64,000 bases of DNA from Scleromitrula shiraiana (taxonomy: Eukaryota > Ascomycota > Leotiomycetes > Helotiales > Sclerotiniaceae): assembly GCA_028455995.1 (NCBI GenBank), contig JABELC010000006.1:868001-932000 (forward strand), written 5' to 3'. The position numbers were made by a program, and so were the translations under genes. Numbering within the stretch: position 1 is the stretch's first letter; every line of letters begins with the position of its first letter. A model generated the notes under the pieces. It ran no database searches and was not told where the DNA came from. It saw nothing but the letters and a program-made list of their open reading frames with translations. This document shows positions 24,033 through 34,770 of this stretch, one piece after another.

Positions 24033-25205
24033 GATTGAAGAAAACAAGCAAAACGAAGAGAAATAGAGCAAAAGGATAGTCAAAAAACTAAAGGAAAGAT
24101 TCAATATCCTAAGGATAACTGAATTAAGAGTATCAAATCAACATAGAAGGAAATGCTAAGTATAGAATGAGAGACTGAGTATACAAAAGAGAGGTGAATG
24201 TGAAAAGCTTCAAAATCTAAAAAGAAAATACATACAATAGAAACCCATCAAATACAAACCATACGATAAAAAAGATGGGATGACACCAACTATCTATCAC
24301 CCAGGGCTGAAGTAAAGTGCCAAGCTCAAAGAATAGCACAGCCATGATAAATCGAAGTATCAAATTTCCTTTCCATAATGGAATCTATTAGCCAAGAAGT
24401 AGTCCAAGAAGTAGTCCAAAAAGTAGTCCAAAAAGTACAGTACAGAAGGAGCAACGATCTCACGTTTCCAATTGTTTGTATTGCCGCAGAGTTATAATAA
24501 TAATAGGGGGAGTGCCGAGATCTTGGAAGAAAGATTTTATGCGATTTGGGTGGATCGCCAAGTCAACGGAAATACGTTACGAGACATTACCGGCATGATG
24601 GATTGGGTAATTGATACATGGACAAGGGGAAAAAATTAGGAGTAAGCCTTATGAAACTGTAAATGTTATGAAGTCAGCTTAAGAAGATAAAATGATGTTT
24701 TGGGAGTATTGATGATGGGATGAATTGTTTTGGATTTGGGTTGATGAGTAGAAGATCGTAATCGTGTTACGTAAGATGTTTAAAGTGGTGGAAGATTGAA
24801 TAGATACGTAGTACATACAGTATGGAGAAAAATTGGAAACTTCTTGGGGGAAAGATGCACAGAACATTTTTAATTACGATTTTCTTCATTATATAAGCCA
24901 GGGCTTGGCTCTCTTTTATCTGATCTGAGGGTTAATTATACAGTAGAATGGTGACGATCGCTGACCAGAATAAATATATCCAACGTTAGTCTTTAGGTGA
25001 GCTTAACTATCCATTCATCAAATATTAACAACCACCATACATTAATACAGGAACAACGATGACATTAAAAATGTATTTAAATTAGATTCTAGAAATTTAT
25101 CAAAGTATTGTAGCGATATCATAGCAAGTCATCCCAACCAAGGAAACCCGCCAACCCCTTCCACTACCCAACCTCATATCAATCATAACTCTTCTAACCA
25201 TTATC
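24033..25205. other. Intergenic region between GH76 and OPT genes
   Basis: The promoter side of GH76 and the 3' flank of the OPT gene. Three to four copies of AAGTAGTCCA occur at about 24400-24430. No supportable gene. Confidence 0.55.
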
Positions 25206-28067
25206 TTATCCATTAGCTGGATTGTACATGCATTTGTCCACATTACCAGACGCGGGATTTCCAGCCCACGCCGGGAAAGGTCGAGAGATACCACTACCAC
25301 CCGCCACAGCAAAGGTAAGTAGGAAGACCATGACCTGGGTTCCACCATCCAAACCAGCAGAAACCAAGTAATTCCACTTGACGAAATACTTGGGTCTGTA
25401 TTTTCTTAGGTAGAACTGGCCAAAGGCTCCAATCAGGTAGTATGTCGTGACTGAGGCATTAATTCCTACACAGAGGTATCCAACGTACCAGAGGATGATG
25501 GAAAGATTGAGATAGGACCAGATGCGTTGGGTGGGGAAGAATTTGTGCATGATCCAAAAAGGGAATGGGACGAGGAAACCAATGAGGTAGGCAATGGTTA
25601 CCCATTGGTAGCGAGCGCCGATACTGAACATCTTTGGTGCAATCGACCAGGCGATGGCAAGGGAGTTGAAAGATTGAATGTTGGCACCGGACCAGATAGG
25701 AGTTCCTTCAATGGTAAGAAGATTGGGTGTTTGATTTTCAACAATTCTGTGAAGTTATTAGTAAAGGTAACAAGTGAGTAAGTAGATGGGAGCTCAAACA
25801 TACATAATCATCATAACATAGTTAAGACATGCGCCGAATATACATCCAATTACTTGTGTGGTATATGTACATTTTGGTGAAAGTTTGTTCTGTTGAGCGA
25901 GTTTGAGATCACGGAGAAGGTACTGTCCTTGTTGCAGGGCATTGAACGTAAAGGTTGTGAAGTACATATTGGCTAAGGTTGTTAGCAAAGTTTGAGAACA
26001 TAATACCATGATCGAACTTACCAAGTGGTGCTCCTTGGAACAAGTAACCGGCAAGGGTTTGACATATAGGCTCAATGTTAAATTGAAATCCAGTAATGGC
26101 GTATTGTGCTCCAAAGAAAAGCATGAAGACGGTCAAGAAGAGACAAGCCAATACCAAACCCCACCATGGAAGAGTTGATTTCATAGCATAAAGACAAACC
26201 ATTGAGGTGATGAAACTTGCTGCAAATGCCAAAAAGTACCACATATCAGGTGTTTCATCATAATCAAGTTGAAGCTTGTAATGCGGATCAATGTTTGGAT
26301 CGTCACGAAGGGCTTGCTTTTCTTCTTCAGTGCGCTTGCCACCACCCCCTCTCCAGAAGAAATATGTGGAGGGAGTCAACATTCTCTTGAAAGTTTCCTT
26401 GTTGGCCCAAGCCCATCCCATCTTAATGTCATCGAAGTTCCATAAGAACATGTGCACAAAGTTGGCTATGAAACCCATGTTCGATACGATGAGATACAGA
26501 ATGTAAGTAGAGGCCATGTAAGGAATTCCACCCGCTTCAAGAGCTTCCTCGTTGACGGTGAAATCGTCGTTGAGAATCGCAGTCTCATTGAAAGTGACAT
26601 AAGAGGTGAAGTTTGAGTCCGAGGTGAACAATAATTGGGATAAGAATGGGAAGTCCTGGGCATTCCAGATGTTTCCATAGTAGACGGCCATGAAACAGAT
26701 TATGCAAAGAATTGTGCCAATGAGACTGTTCACCAAAGTTTGGAGTGGTAGCCAAAGTGGAGATCCAAAACCGGCAATGTAATTCCAGTCAAAAGATAAA
26801 GATAAAAATCCCACACCTTCATTACCGTTGGCACCCCCAAACAGGCTAGTAAAGACAAGGTTGTGTTGATCTGCAAGACAGAAGATTGAAACTCCAATGA
26901 GAAGAGGGAAAATATACTACATGGTATTAGTGGAAATATAGAAAGCATGAGGGAAATGTTAACATACCTCTGGGAGTAATTCCCAAATCAACATAGCGAA
27001 GAAAATAATCCAGAAGACCTTCATTCTTTTTTTGTTGGTGCCTCTTTCTCTGTGTAAAGTCTCCATAATGGTCGTAACTGGTAGATTTGCGGGGTAAAGC
27101 ATCTTTGTGGGCCAAAGCAAACTATTCCTCATCATACCAGCAATTCCATAACCAATCAATTGCGATGATAGAGTCAAGAAGACACCAGCAGCTTGACTTG
27201 GATAACCTCCATACCATAGCTTCTGGGCAGCAAGAGCTTGAGTCGACAACTGTAACATGAGGATGTCAGTAAATGCATATTATAAAATTATTCAACCCGG
27301 AAAGAACAATTATTCAAGCAAAACTAAAAAACCATGCCAATATGGAAGATAGAATATTGAAATCATAATCTTAGTAAAATCAAAGAATCAAGAATACTCA
27401 CAGCTGATACAGCAGCAGCAGACGCCATGAGTACAGATGCAGTGTGCTCTTTCTGATTGAATGGTCCCGGGTTAAGGAATCGACCGATTTTGCCCCATCT
27501 TGGAATAGCCAGAGCCATAAATTCTCCTAGAACCTATAGGTGTGTTAAAATACAATCACTTTGGACTTTGGTGAGAATTCCATTTGGAATTATGACGGAG
27601 CAATGCCTACATATGAGATGACAGTCAAGAAAACTAGATAGATTAGTATCATAGTTTTGAAAAGGAGGTGGTAGAATAAACTTACTAACGGAGACATAGA
27701 TGACCTGAGGTTTGAAGTAAAAGATCTCTTGGAGGACGGCACCAAAGGCAGAGAGACCAAGGCCAATGAAGAACATGCGAAAAGTCCATGGATTCAAGGT
27801 TGGATCATCCACGACATGGATGACAGCGGTGACAATACCCTCCGCAGTTTCAAGGTTATCGACTTCACCACCTTGTCCCTCTTCATCAGAGTATGGAGGA
27901 ACTTTGGTATAAGGAGGAACCTCGGTCTCCAATGGTGATATTCCATGTTTGCCGTTCTTTTCGTTCTTCTCATCTTTCGAAGAAAGTGAGTCGGCGGCTT
28001 CGTTGGCTCTTGGAGACTCATGTACCTTTTCGTCGTACACGACATCTCCCTCACGTGGCGATGCCAT
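25206..28067 (-). CDS. OPT-family oligopeptide transporter
   Basis: A proton-coupled importer of small peptides (tetra/pentapeptides, or glutathione-like compounds in some members) at the plasma membrane. Exons (minus): 28067-27686, 27633-27611, 27533-27402, 27249-26968, 26916-26022, 25972-25804 and 25746-25206, giving 807 residues with every phase closing. Exon 2 is a 23-nt microexon. Family motifs: DDPTLNPWTFRMFFIGLGLS before TM1, NPGPFNQKEHT, SQLIGYGIAGMMR, GFGSPLWLP, and near the end RKYRPKYFVKWNYLVSAGLDGGTQV. The N-terminal 100 residues are hydrophilic and charged, with Lys/Glu stretches, as in other fungal OPTs. The peptide specificity cannot be read from sequence. Start ATG 28067 has A-rich/CCATGG-type context. 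Confidence 0.94.
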
Positions 28068-29377
28068 GGTGTAGTCAATTGCTTGGAGCAGATTAAAAAA
28101 AGGCTGAAGAGGGGAGGTCAAGATATGGGTGCGGAATAAGCTACTTTATGTATACAATTTTACCACATAGTAACAAAAGCGGATACTGGTCCGTCATACA
28201 GATAAGAGACATAGAATGTAACTACGGTGTGATATGATCTTACAAGGTTTCTCGCGGCATATCGGTGGCGTTCAATTTTTTATCATTTCCAACCATTTTC
28301 GCAAATTGGGGAATATAAATGGACAAACCAATTTTGCTGATAGGTCATGGATATTGAACATCCTCCCAGGTGAAAGTTTGATACTATAGTCCATTTGCCC
28401 CACATACCGGGAATCTGGACAAGACATCGAGAGTCAAGACTCGTTGAAAGCTTCTTTTCGGATATGCAAGCCGCAAAATCTTGATTGTAAAGTCTGTGCA
28501 TTTGTTTCGACGTTTTATTATTGATTGCTTCGCGGTACTTCTGCTTTCAGCTGTTTCGCAGTAAGCAGGACATGAGCCACCGTGTATTCGAATTGACCTT
28601 CCTGAATAGATTCAATTGTCGTAAAGCATATGATAAGGGCACTAAACCAAATTCGATAGTAACTTTTGGTGATCAATACGAAGTTGAGATCAATTACCTT
28701 GTAAAATTGTTTCTGGAAGGGTCAATTAGTGTCAGAAACGAGTAGATTGCAGCCCACCCTTGGTCACAACGATAACGAGCTGGATGTTTGTATCGATCTT
28801 AACGTCCACCAACCATCAACCTTTCTGATAAAGATCAACCCCTCAGAAAAAGAGAATGTGGCAATTCAATGTGTCAAGCGGGACATCGTGTGCATGCATT
28901 TAGTATTCTAGATGCATCATACATACATCTCTAGGTACTGCAAGGTTACAGAATCGGAGGTGTGGTATTCCACCAGGGTGGAGAGTCCAACGGTGTACAA
29001 TCGTGAATGTACGTAGAGAGAGGACTTAGATATGCAAGAAAATCCTTCGAAGACAAAGCATGACAAACAAGCATTTGTGCCAAGCCATGGAAAGATTTCC
29101 CGAGGTGAGTGGAGAAACAAAACACATGTGGTGGTGGGGAATGAATCTGGACGTGGGTAATGGGGCGTCCAGCGGCCAGTCCCGATTTCCTGTATCTTTT
29201 GTAGTAATTGTTGCAAATAACATACTGTACAACTGAATTTCCACCAAGCGCTTGCTGGAGCAACATTTGAAATTACAAGGTTTGGTCAGTACGAAATCAT
29301 GTTTAGTTTAAACAGTTGGTGGCGTGTATGCGGAGGAGCTAGCCCGTTTTTTCGAACACCTCGAACTTATCAGTACG
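28068..29377. other. Intergenic region upstream of OPT
   Basis: No gene is supported; the open frames (28521-28911, 28917-29266) are short, motif-free and without consistent splice sites. It holds the OPT promoter and borders the AT-rich element on its left. Confidence 0.5.
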
Positions 29378-30860
29378 AAGGTCTGGTTCAGACTCTAGTA
29401 GATAGTCTATAAAATCTAATTATCTTATCTATAGTGAGTTTTGATAAATATTATTTATTATAAATAAATTAAAAATACTCTCAAATTGTTGTATCAGCGA
29501 AAAAAAATTTAGTCAAATAAATAAGGATTACTCGCATGGATCATTTATATTAATAATTATTAATTAATTATTAATCGATTAACTTGAACTTGAAAGTTAA
29601 AAAAACTTTTTATAATAATAAGAATCATGTCAGTGATACTAGTATTAACATCATGCTAGTACTAGTATAATTCAAGTTACTAGTATAATTACAACTTGAA
29701 GTTATTAGTAAATTTAGCATTCAAGTTACTAATTACTATATATTTAAGTTCAAGTTACTACTAGTACTAGTAACTTGCTTGAATTATAATTATACTACTA
29801 GGTACTACTAGTATATAAAAAATTATAAAAGATATCATAATATAAATAAATAAAGTTTAGTACTACTAGTAATTGATACTAGTAGTAAATAATTATTTTT
29901 GAAAAGTTTATATCATACTACTAGTAGTAATAATAATAGTAACTTAAATTTAAAATATTAATAATATAAAAATACTAGTACTACTAGTACTACTACTACT
30001 ACTAGTAGTAGTAGTAATAATATGATTTTTTAGAACTTGAACTTGAAAAAATTCTTTTTTAATTTAAATATTACTAATAGTAACTTGAAGTTAGTATATA
30101 CTAATATAATTAATTACTAGTAGTATAATACTATAATACTAGTAGAAAAATTTATTATTTATGAATAATAATACTAGTAATAATAAATTCAATCAATTTA
30201 ATTAAAATTTAGTACTATTATATATACTAGTATATTACTAATAATATTTCAATAAATTATGATGATATTAAAATTAATAATAATATTAAAACTTTCAATA
30301 AAATTTAGAAATAATAACTTCAAGTTGAAAATTCAAATTATGAAAATTAATAAAATTACTAGTACTAGTAATTAAAATTATTAATATATTATTATAAAAA
30401 TTAAATTTTCAACTTGTTAGTGAACTTGAAGTTATTTAATAAATCTTTATTAATTAATTAATTATACTACTACTACTAGTAGTATTAACTTGAAGTCACG
30501 ATTTAATAATCAATTAAATTTTATTAATATAATAAGAAACTTTAATACTATTATGATATATTAAAATTATTTTATTTAATTATAATTAAATACTAGTAAC
30601 TTCAAGTTGAACTTGAAAAATAATCTTAATTTAATAATTACATAGTAGAAATTTTTTCGTTGATGTTTCAATTTTTTATTTTTTGAATCAAATCTTTAAA
30701 AATTAAAATCAACTTGAATAAGATCTAGTATAAATTTTAAATATAATGACTTTCAAGTTATTAAGTCTTATTACTAGATTTTATCAAGCCTAATCAGACC
30801 TAATCTGACGCTCTATAAATATTCTATAAAACATTATACTGGAGTCTGAACCAGATCTGC
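29378..30860. mobile_element. AT-rich element with inverted terminal repeats (degenerate or non-autonomous DNA transposon)
   Basis: A 1.48 kb island of nearly pure A+T interrupts normal spacer DNA. Its left end (about 29382) begins TCTGGTTCAGACTC(T)AGTA. The right end (about 30855) carries the reverse complement with one change, so the 19-bp ends match at 18 positions. Similarity returns further in: a left segment near 29485-29513 (TTGTATCAGCGAAAAAA) matches the reverse complement of about 30645-30670. The inverted ends are therefore long but diverged and unequal. No open frame with transposase character remains. The remaining C and G sit mostly in ACTAGT and AACTTSAAGTT palindromes. Extreme loss of G+C fits repeat-induced point mutation of an old copy. 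I found no clear target-site duplication, so the exact borders are uncertain. Confidence 0.6.
29971..30025. repeat. TAC/TAG trinucleotide palindrome inside the AT-rich element
   Basis: A stretch of TAC units (TACTACTACTACTAC) is followed directly by TAG units (TAGTAGTAGTAG). The stretch is its own inverted complement and could fold into a long hairpin. Confidence 0.7.
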
Positions 30861-32163
30861 ATAATCTAAATTTGATGAAGGAATAAAATTTCAATAACCA
30901 AAAAATTTCGATTAATATCGGCGGTCAATAAGAATATCCTCAGCATTTCGGAGGTTTGCTACAGCAACACATTGCGTATATTCCTCGATAACGTCGCATT
31001 CTGAGACCGAATAATTACCGAGACCCCTGTTCCGCGAAATGATACGAACAAGCAAACTTGAAGTAACCAATCAATAACTTCCCACAGTCAACTAAGCTCG
31101 GTGCCGATGGACGAAAACGGATGGGGGTGCGGCTGGTATCGCTATCGCTCGTTCGCTTTAAGCTCATCTTCATCCCATAGATAGATAAGTAAGTCCTGCA
31201 TTTGTGATATTGGATCCCACTGTGTTGGTATCTAATTTGAGCATCCACTAAGATACAACTTGCGCTGATAAGCGCTGATAACCATAGATATGGTTTAAGA
31301 CACAACCTGCGCTGATAACCTTAGATATGGTTATATGAATCCAGTATCTTCGAATATCTATCCGTTTATTAGCCGATCCAAAAGTAATCAGACGAAAGTT
31401 ATAACCAGCTTCCTAATGAAGAAATCGACATGTTCGTTCGCTAAATTCGACAATCCTTGATAAAGAGATGTGTCTCAGCTCTCGGTTCCTAGACTGTCGC
31501 AAAATTATTGATGTCTCTAACAATGTACATACATCAATGTCGATGTATGCGACGGTGCTTCAAAAAGTTGGGATCATCGTTTTCTTTCGTCTGTAAAGGC
31601 GCATGTGTGAAAATATATAGTTTTCAAAAAATTATGTTGAGTCAGACCGAATTTTCGCTTACATACGTGCTATCCTATTTGGTACCGGCGAGAATACAGT
31701 AACGTCCAATGAGAACTTTCACTCGATGCATTTTATGGAAACCATAAGCATCGGTTGTTGGATAGGAGACCATTGTTCCCAACAACAGTGGTGTGAGTGC
31801 CGCGATCGTCTAGAACGTCGAATCGGTACAAGGTACTCCAGAGCTAGTGTGCGTCATATGGATCAGAAAGTACACGAGGCTCTTAAGAGTTCAGCATGAT
31901 TACTAACAATTTATGTATCTTCAATTCGGGTCAAAGACACTGGATGCAACTCGGATTATGATATGGAAGCAATTAGCATGGGAGAAGAAAAGAAACAGGT
32001 GCAACGCTTTTAGTATTTTTAGTTTAGGGCGAAAGAAAAACTATGCTGGAGATATTGCTCGTTCTTAAGGAATTTACCAAGGCTTTTTTTGCTAAATCTA
32101 TCCTCAAGGCGCGAGATATTCCAACCACCAGCACCAATAAATTCATCAAGATATCATCATTCA
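30861..32163. other. Intergenic region right of the AT-rich element
   Basis: No gene seen. An imperfect direct repeat containing CGCTGATAACC(A/T)TAGATATGGTT occurs twice, at about 31271-31294 and 31309-31332. The rest is unremarkable AT-rich spacer and the 3' flank of the MYND pseudogene. Confidence 0.5.
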
Positions 32164-33707
32164 TCACATATTGTGAGGTGCAACCTCATCAACCCAAGAT
32201 GCATCTCCCTGTTTGATTTTCTCATCCTTGAACGACTGAAAGAATCTAGCAAGTCTGCCTCGAAAATCCGGTTCTTTTTGCATTGCCTGACGTCTGATTT
32301 GCTGGAGCTGCAAGGTGAGTCTGAAGTCGCGTTGCCATTCTAAAGATTGTGCCACCATACCTGGGATAACGCTCACTTGGCTGATACAAAACGCAACCAG
32401 AGCTCAACATGATGAGGTCTCAGTGGTCTTTTGTCTTGTCAAACGAGTAGGACTGTACCTAACAACCCTGGCCAGCGATCACCAGCATCGCCCATGTTAA
32501 ATCGCCGACCTCCATTGATATCAGTTATAATGTTCAAAGCCAATGACGCATTATTCCTTAACAGATCTTGTTCTTGATCTTCGAGGTTATACCATTCTAG
32601 ATTTGGATACGTCTTCCGAGCAATTAATGGTATGCCCAGCGAAAGGAGAAGAGGTGCTACTGATTGATCTTCTGCATGAAATATTGGATGATTCGGGAGT
32701 ATGTCAGCAGAGTAGTGTTCTGGCTTATGCAAGTACTTTATATCTCCTGGACAAGAGATGTAAACTCCCTGGAGAGGTGGTGCGCCAGCTGAGAAACGTG
32801 TCATGAATGAGTTGAATAATTTTGGTTCGTGCCCTTCCATCATCAATAAACCACCAACAGATAAAGCCCTAGGGCCAATGTTGTTGGATTTATTAGCTCG
32901 CAGCCAATTGTGAGCAACATATAAATCGCTCATAGTGATGTGCTCCTGGGTTCTTTTATTTTCGGGATCGTATCTGCTGAGGAAGATGATTGGTCCTTTC
33001 CAAAGCTCCCGTTGATGGCCATCATTGAATTTGAAAAGGGTCAAGTTTGGAGTAGAACGATCGAACTCGGCGGCATATCGATAACGAAGAACGATCGTAT
33101 GATCCAGCTTGAATCTGGTCTCTGCTTCCATGAGACAATTACCAAGCTCTGGAATGTTTCCACTTAACTTGTCAAAGAGAGGGTCAGTGTATTTGATATT
33201 GCCACTTGAATCCCGTTCGACCTGTCTATCACCATCCATTTAGATGATTTAAAGAACTTCAGGCAATCCAGTCAACGTTGCACCAAAGAAGAAAGCCAAC
33301 TTTGCATCAGGAGTAGGTTTAGGCGCATCACGAAGACGACCATATTCGGCACAGAATACTTTATGCGTGCGGAAATCCTCGCGTTGACATGTTTCTGAGC
33401 AGTATGCAGCAGATTTGCATGCAGAGCAGAATGTTGCTGGTATTTTCCCGCAGGCTATGCGCGGATTAGAAGGTATGGTTAAAGGTGAGCTTGTTTTCTG
33501 TGCTGCGGTTGATAATAGTTGTGAGAGATAATCCTTGAGGTTTTGATGATGACTTAAAGTGAGCTTATTGCCTGTGTTGTAATTGATGGTGGCTGAGGCC
33601 GATGATGTCTGAGGTTCTGATGATGATTGAGAGCAATCAAGTGTTGATCGTCTGAAGTAAACAAGAAGTGTTGTGGTCGAAGAGCGCGTTTGCCAACTGT
33701 TTGGCAT
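32164..33707 (-). pseudogene. MYND zinc-finger protein, disrupted by two in-frame stops
   Basis: A homologue of the adjacent MYND gene, apparently inactivated. Reading from ATG 33707 on the minus strand, a Ser/Thr-rich N-terminus leads to a MYND finger (CSACKSAAYC, then CQREDFRTHKVFC). The finger keeps most zinc ligands but lacks the first Cys of the first CxxC pair (reads PRIACGK). The frame then meets TAA at 33251-33249 and TAA at 33242-33240, and continues in the same frame without a shift for another 260 codons (MDGDRQVERDSSGN onward). After an intron (32458-32376) it ends at 32164. Aligning by eye with the neighbour, the second stop replaces the Trp of FIWM. TGG to TAA needs only C-to-T type changes, as in repeat-induced point mutation. 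An intron removing both stops would be about 30 bp, too short. A downstream reinitiated protein from 33239 remains possible. Confidence 0.7.
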
Positions 33708-34167
33708 TGAACTGGAATCGTGTTGAGGAGAGAAGAGTATGATAAGAAGTTCAAATTTATGGACTTAGATATAGGTGTTGCAAGTGGGACATGGCTGTTT
33801 TTGTGTCGTGATCCGCTTACCCTCCATTCACTTACCGAGTCCCAGTGGATATTGGTCATTCATCTTCGGATCTGAAAACACAGCGAAAGTGAAATTTCTA
33901 CAAGCTAAATTGCCCATGTTCAAGGCCATTGTGCAACAAGAAAGTTTATCTTCTTACTGCTCAGCCACGTTGAAATACAAGTGTAGGGAAGGAATTGTTG
34001 GGGAATAGTGATGATATTTACCGGCATGATATTGTAGCCATCTAGAAGGCTGCGCATTCTCCACGTCCTTCCTAGAAGCATACTCCTTGGTAGAACTGAA
34101 TCACACGCATACTCACAGGTTTCTTTCGTTTCGTTATCAAAACATATCATCGTTACAGTCTCAGACC
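33708..34167 (-). other. Gap between tandem MYND genes, possible C-terminal remnant
   Basis: Directly after the stop of the upstream MYND gene, another frame stays open with protein-like sequence (GLGSETVTMICFDNE, KETCEYACDSV) to about 33920. A second possible exon reads EYASRKDVENAQPSRWLQYH. No canonical intron joins these to the upstream frame. They may be remnants of a longer C-terminus lost by a frameshift. Confidence 0.3.
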
Positions 34168-34770
34168 CTAGACCTCGAATGGAGAGGCTATGTTACCATG
34201 ACCACGGATCAATGCTTGCATATACTGATTCAAATCCGAATCCAAACTTAAAAACTTTGGATCGACTTTAACCTCCAGTTGACGATGAAGAGTATACCGA
34301 ACTTCAGTCGCCTGTAGCAGTCGCCTGTAGACTACGTGGTCGATGCCTAATAAACTCCATCGATCGTCTATCCCCAAAGTATTCCTCACTGAAGGCATCA
34401 AGAAACGAGAGTCTCTAGCAAAGTCGCGACTCTTGATCTTCATCCAAATGAACTTTGGTTTCTCTGAATCGACAGGAAGATGAACGCCTAGATTAAAAGA
34501 AGTTTCCGTACCCTTATCGTTTTGGGGTCGAGGATTGTTCTTGAAGTCGTGGTGGGTTTTACATGCTAGTTTATGAACTTTACAGTCTTTTTTCTGGCAC
34601 TCGTCGCTGCAGTAGACAGTGCTCTTACAGCCGGTGCATTTCTTCCCCCCGGCGAGATTGCAGAAGCCGCATGTGGGGGTTTTGTCGATGATGGGTTTTT
34701 GGTATTGAATACAGTTTTGATATTGGGAGGTATCGATCTTTGCTTGCTTGGAAATCCAAAAACGAGACAT
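34168..34770 (-). CDS. MYND-type zinc-finger protein
   Basis: 200 residues in one exon. A complete MYND finger spans residues 34-70 with ligands C34, C37, C45, C48, C54, C58, H66 and C70 (TCGFCNLAGG, CTGCKSTVYC, CQKKDCKVHKLAC). MYND fingers bind proline-rich partner peptides; fungal genomes carry many lineage-specific MYND proteins of unknown role. The region after the finger (KFIWMKIKSRD) is shared with the broken neighbour, so the pair arose by duplication. The tail does not match a domain I know. The frame ends abruptly at SPFEV, and an adjacent frame continues with plausible sequence, so this copy may also be truncated by a 1-2 nt shift. The start ATG lies in a normal AT-rich context. Confidence 0.72.
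   Translation of the reverse strand: MSRFWISKQAKIDTSQYQNCIQYQKPIIDKTPTCGFCNLAGGKKCTGCKSTVYCSDECQKKDCKVHKLACKTHHDFKNNPRPQNDKGTETSFNLGVHLPVDSEKPKFIWMKIKSRDFARDSRFLMPSVRNTLGIDDRWSLLGIDHVVYRRLLQATEVRYTLHRQLEVKVDPKFLSLDSDLNQYMQALIRGHGNIASPFEV

Noticed and set aside
29378..30860. AT-rich island as a centromere or telomere core
   Set aside because: It is far too short for a fungal regional centromere, has inverted ends like a mobile element, and lacks telomere repeats.
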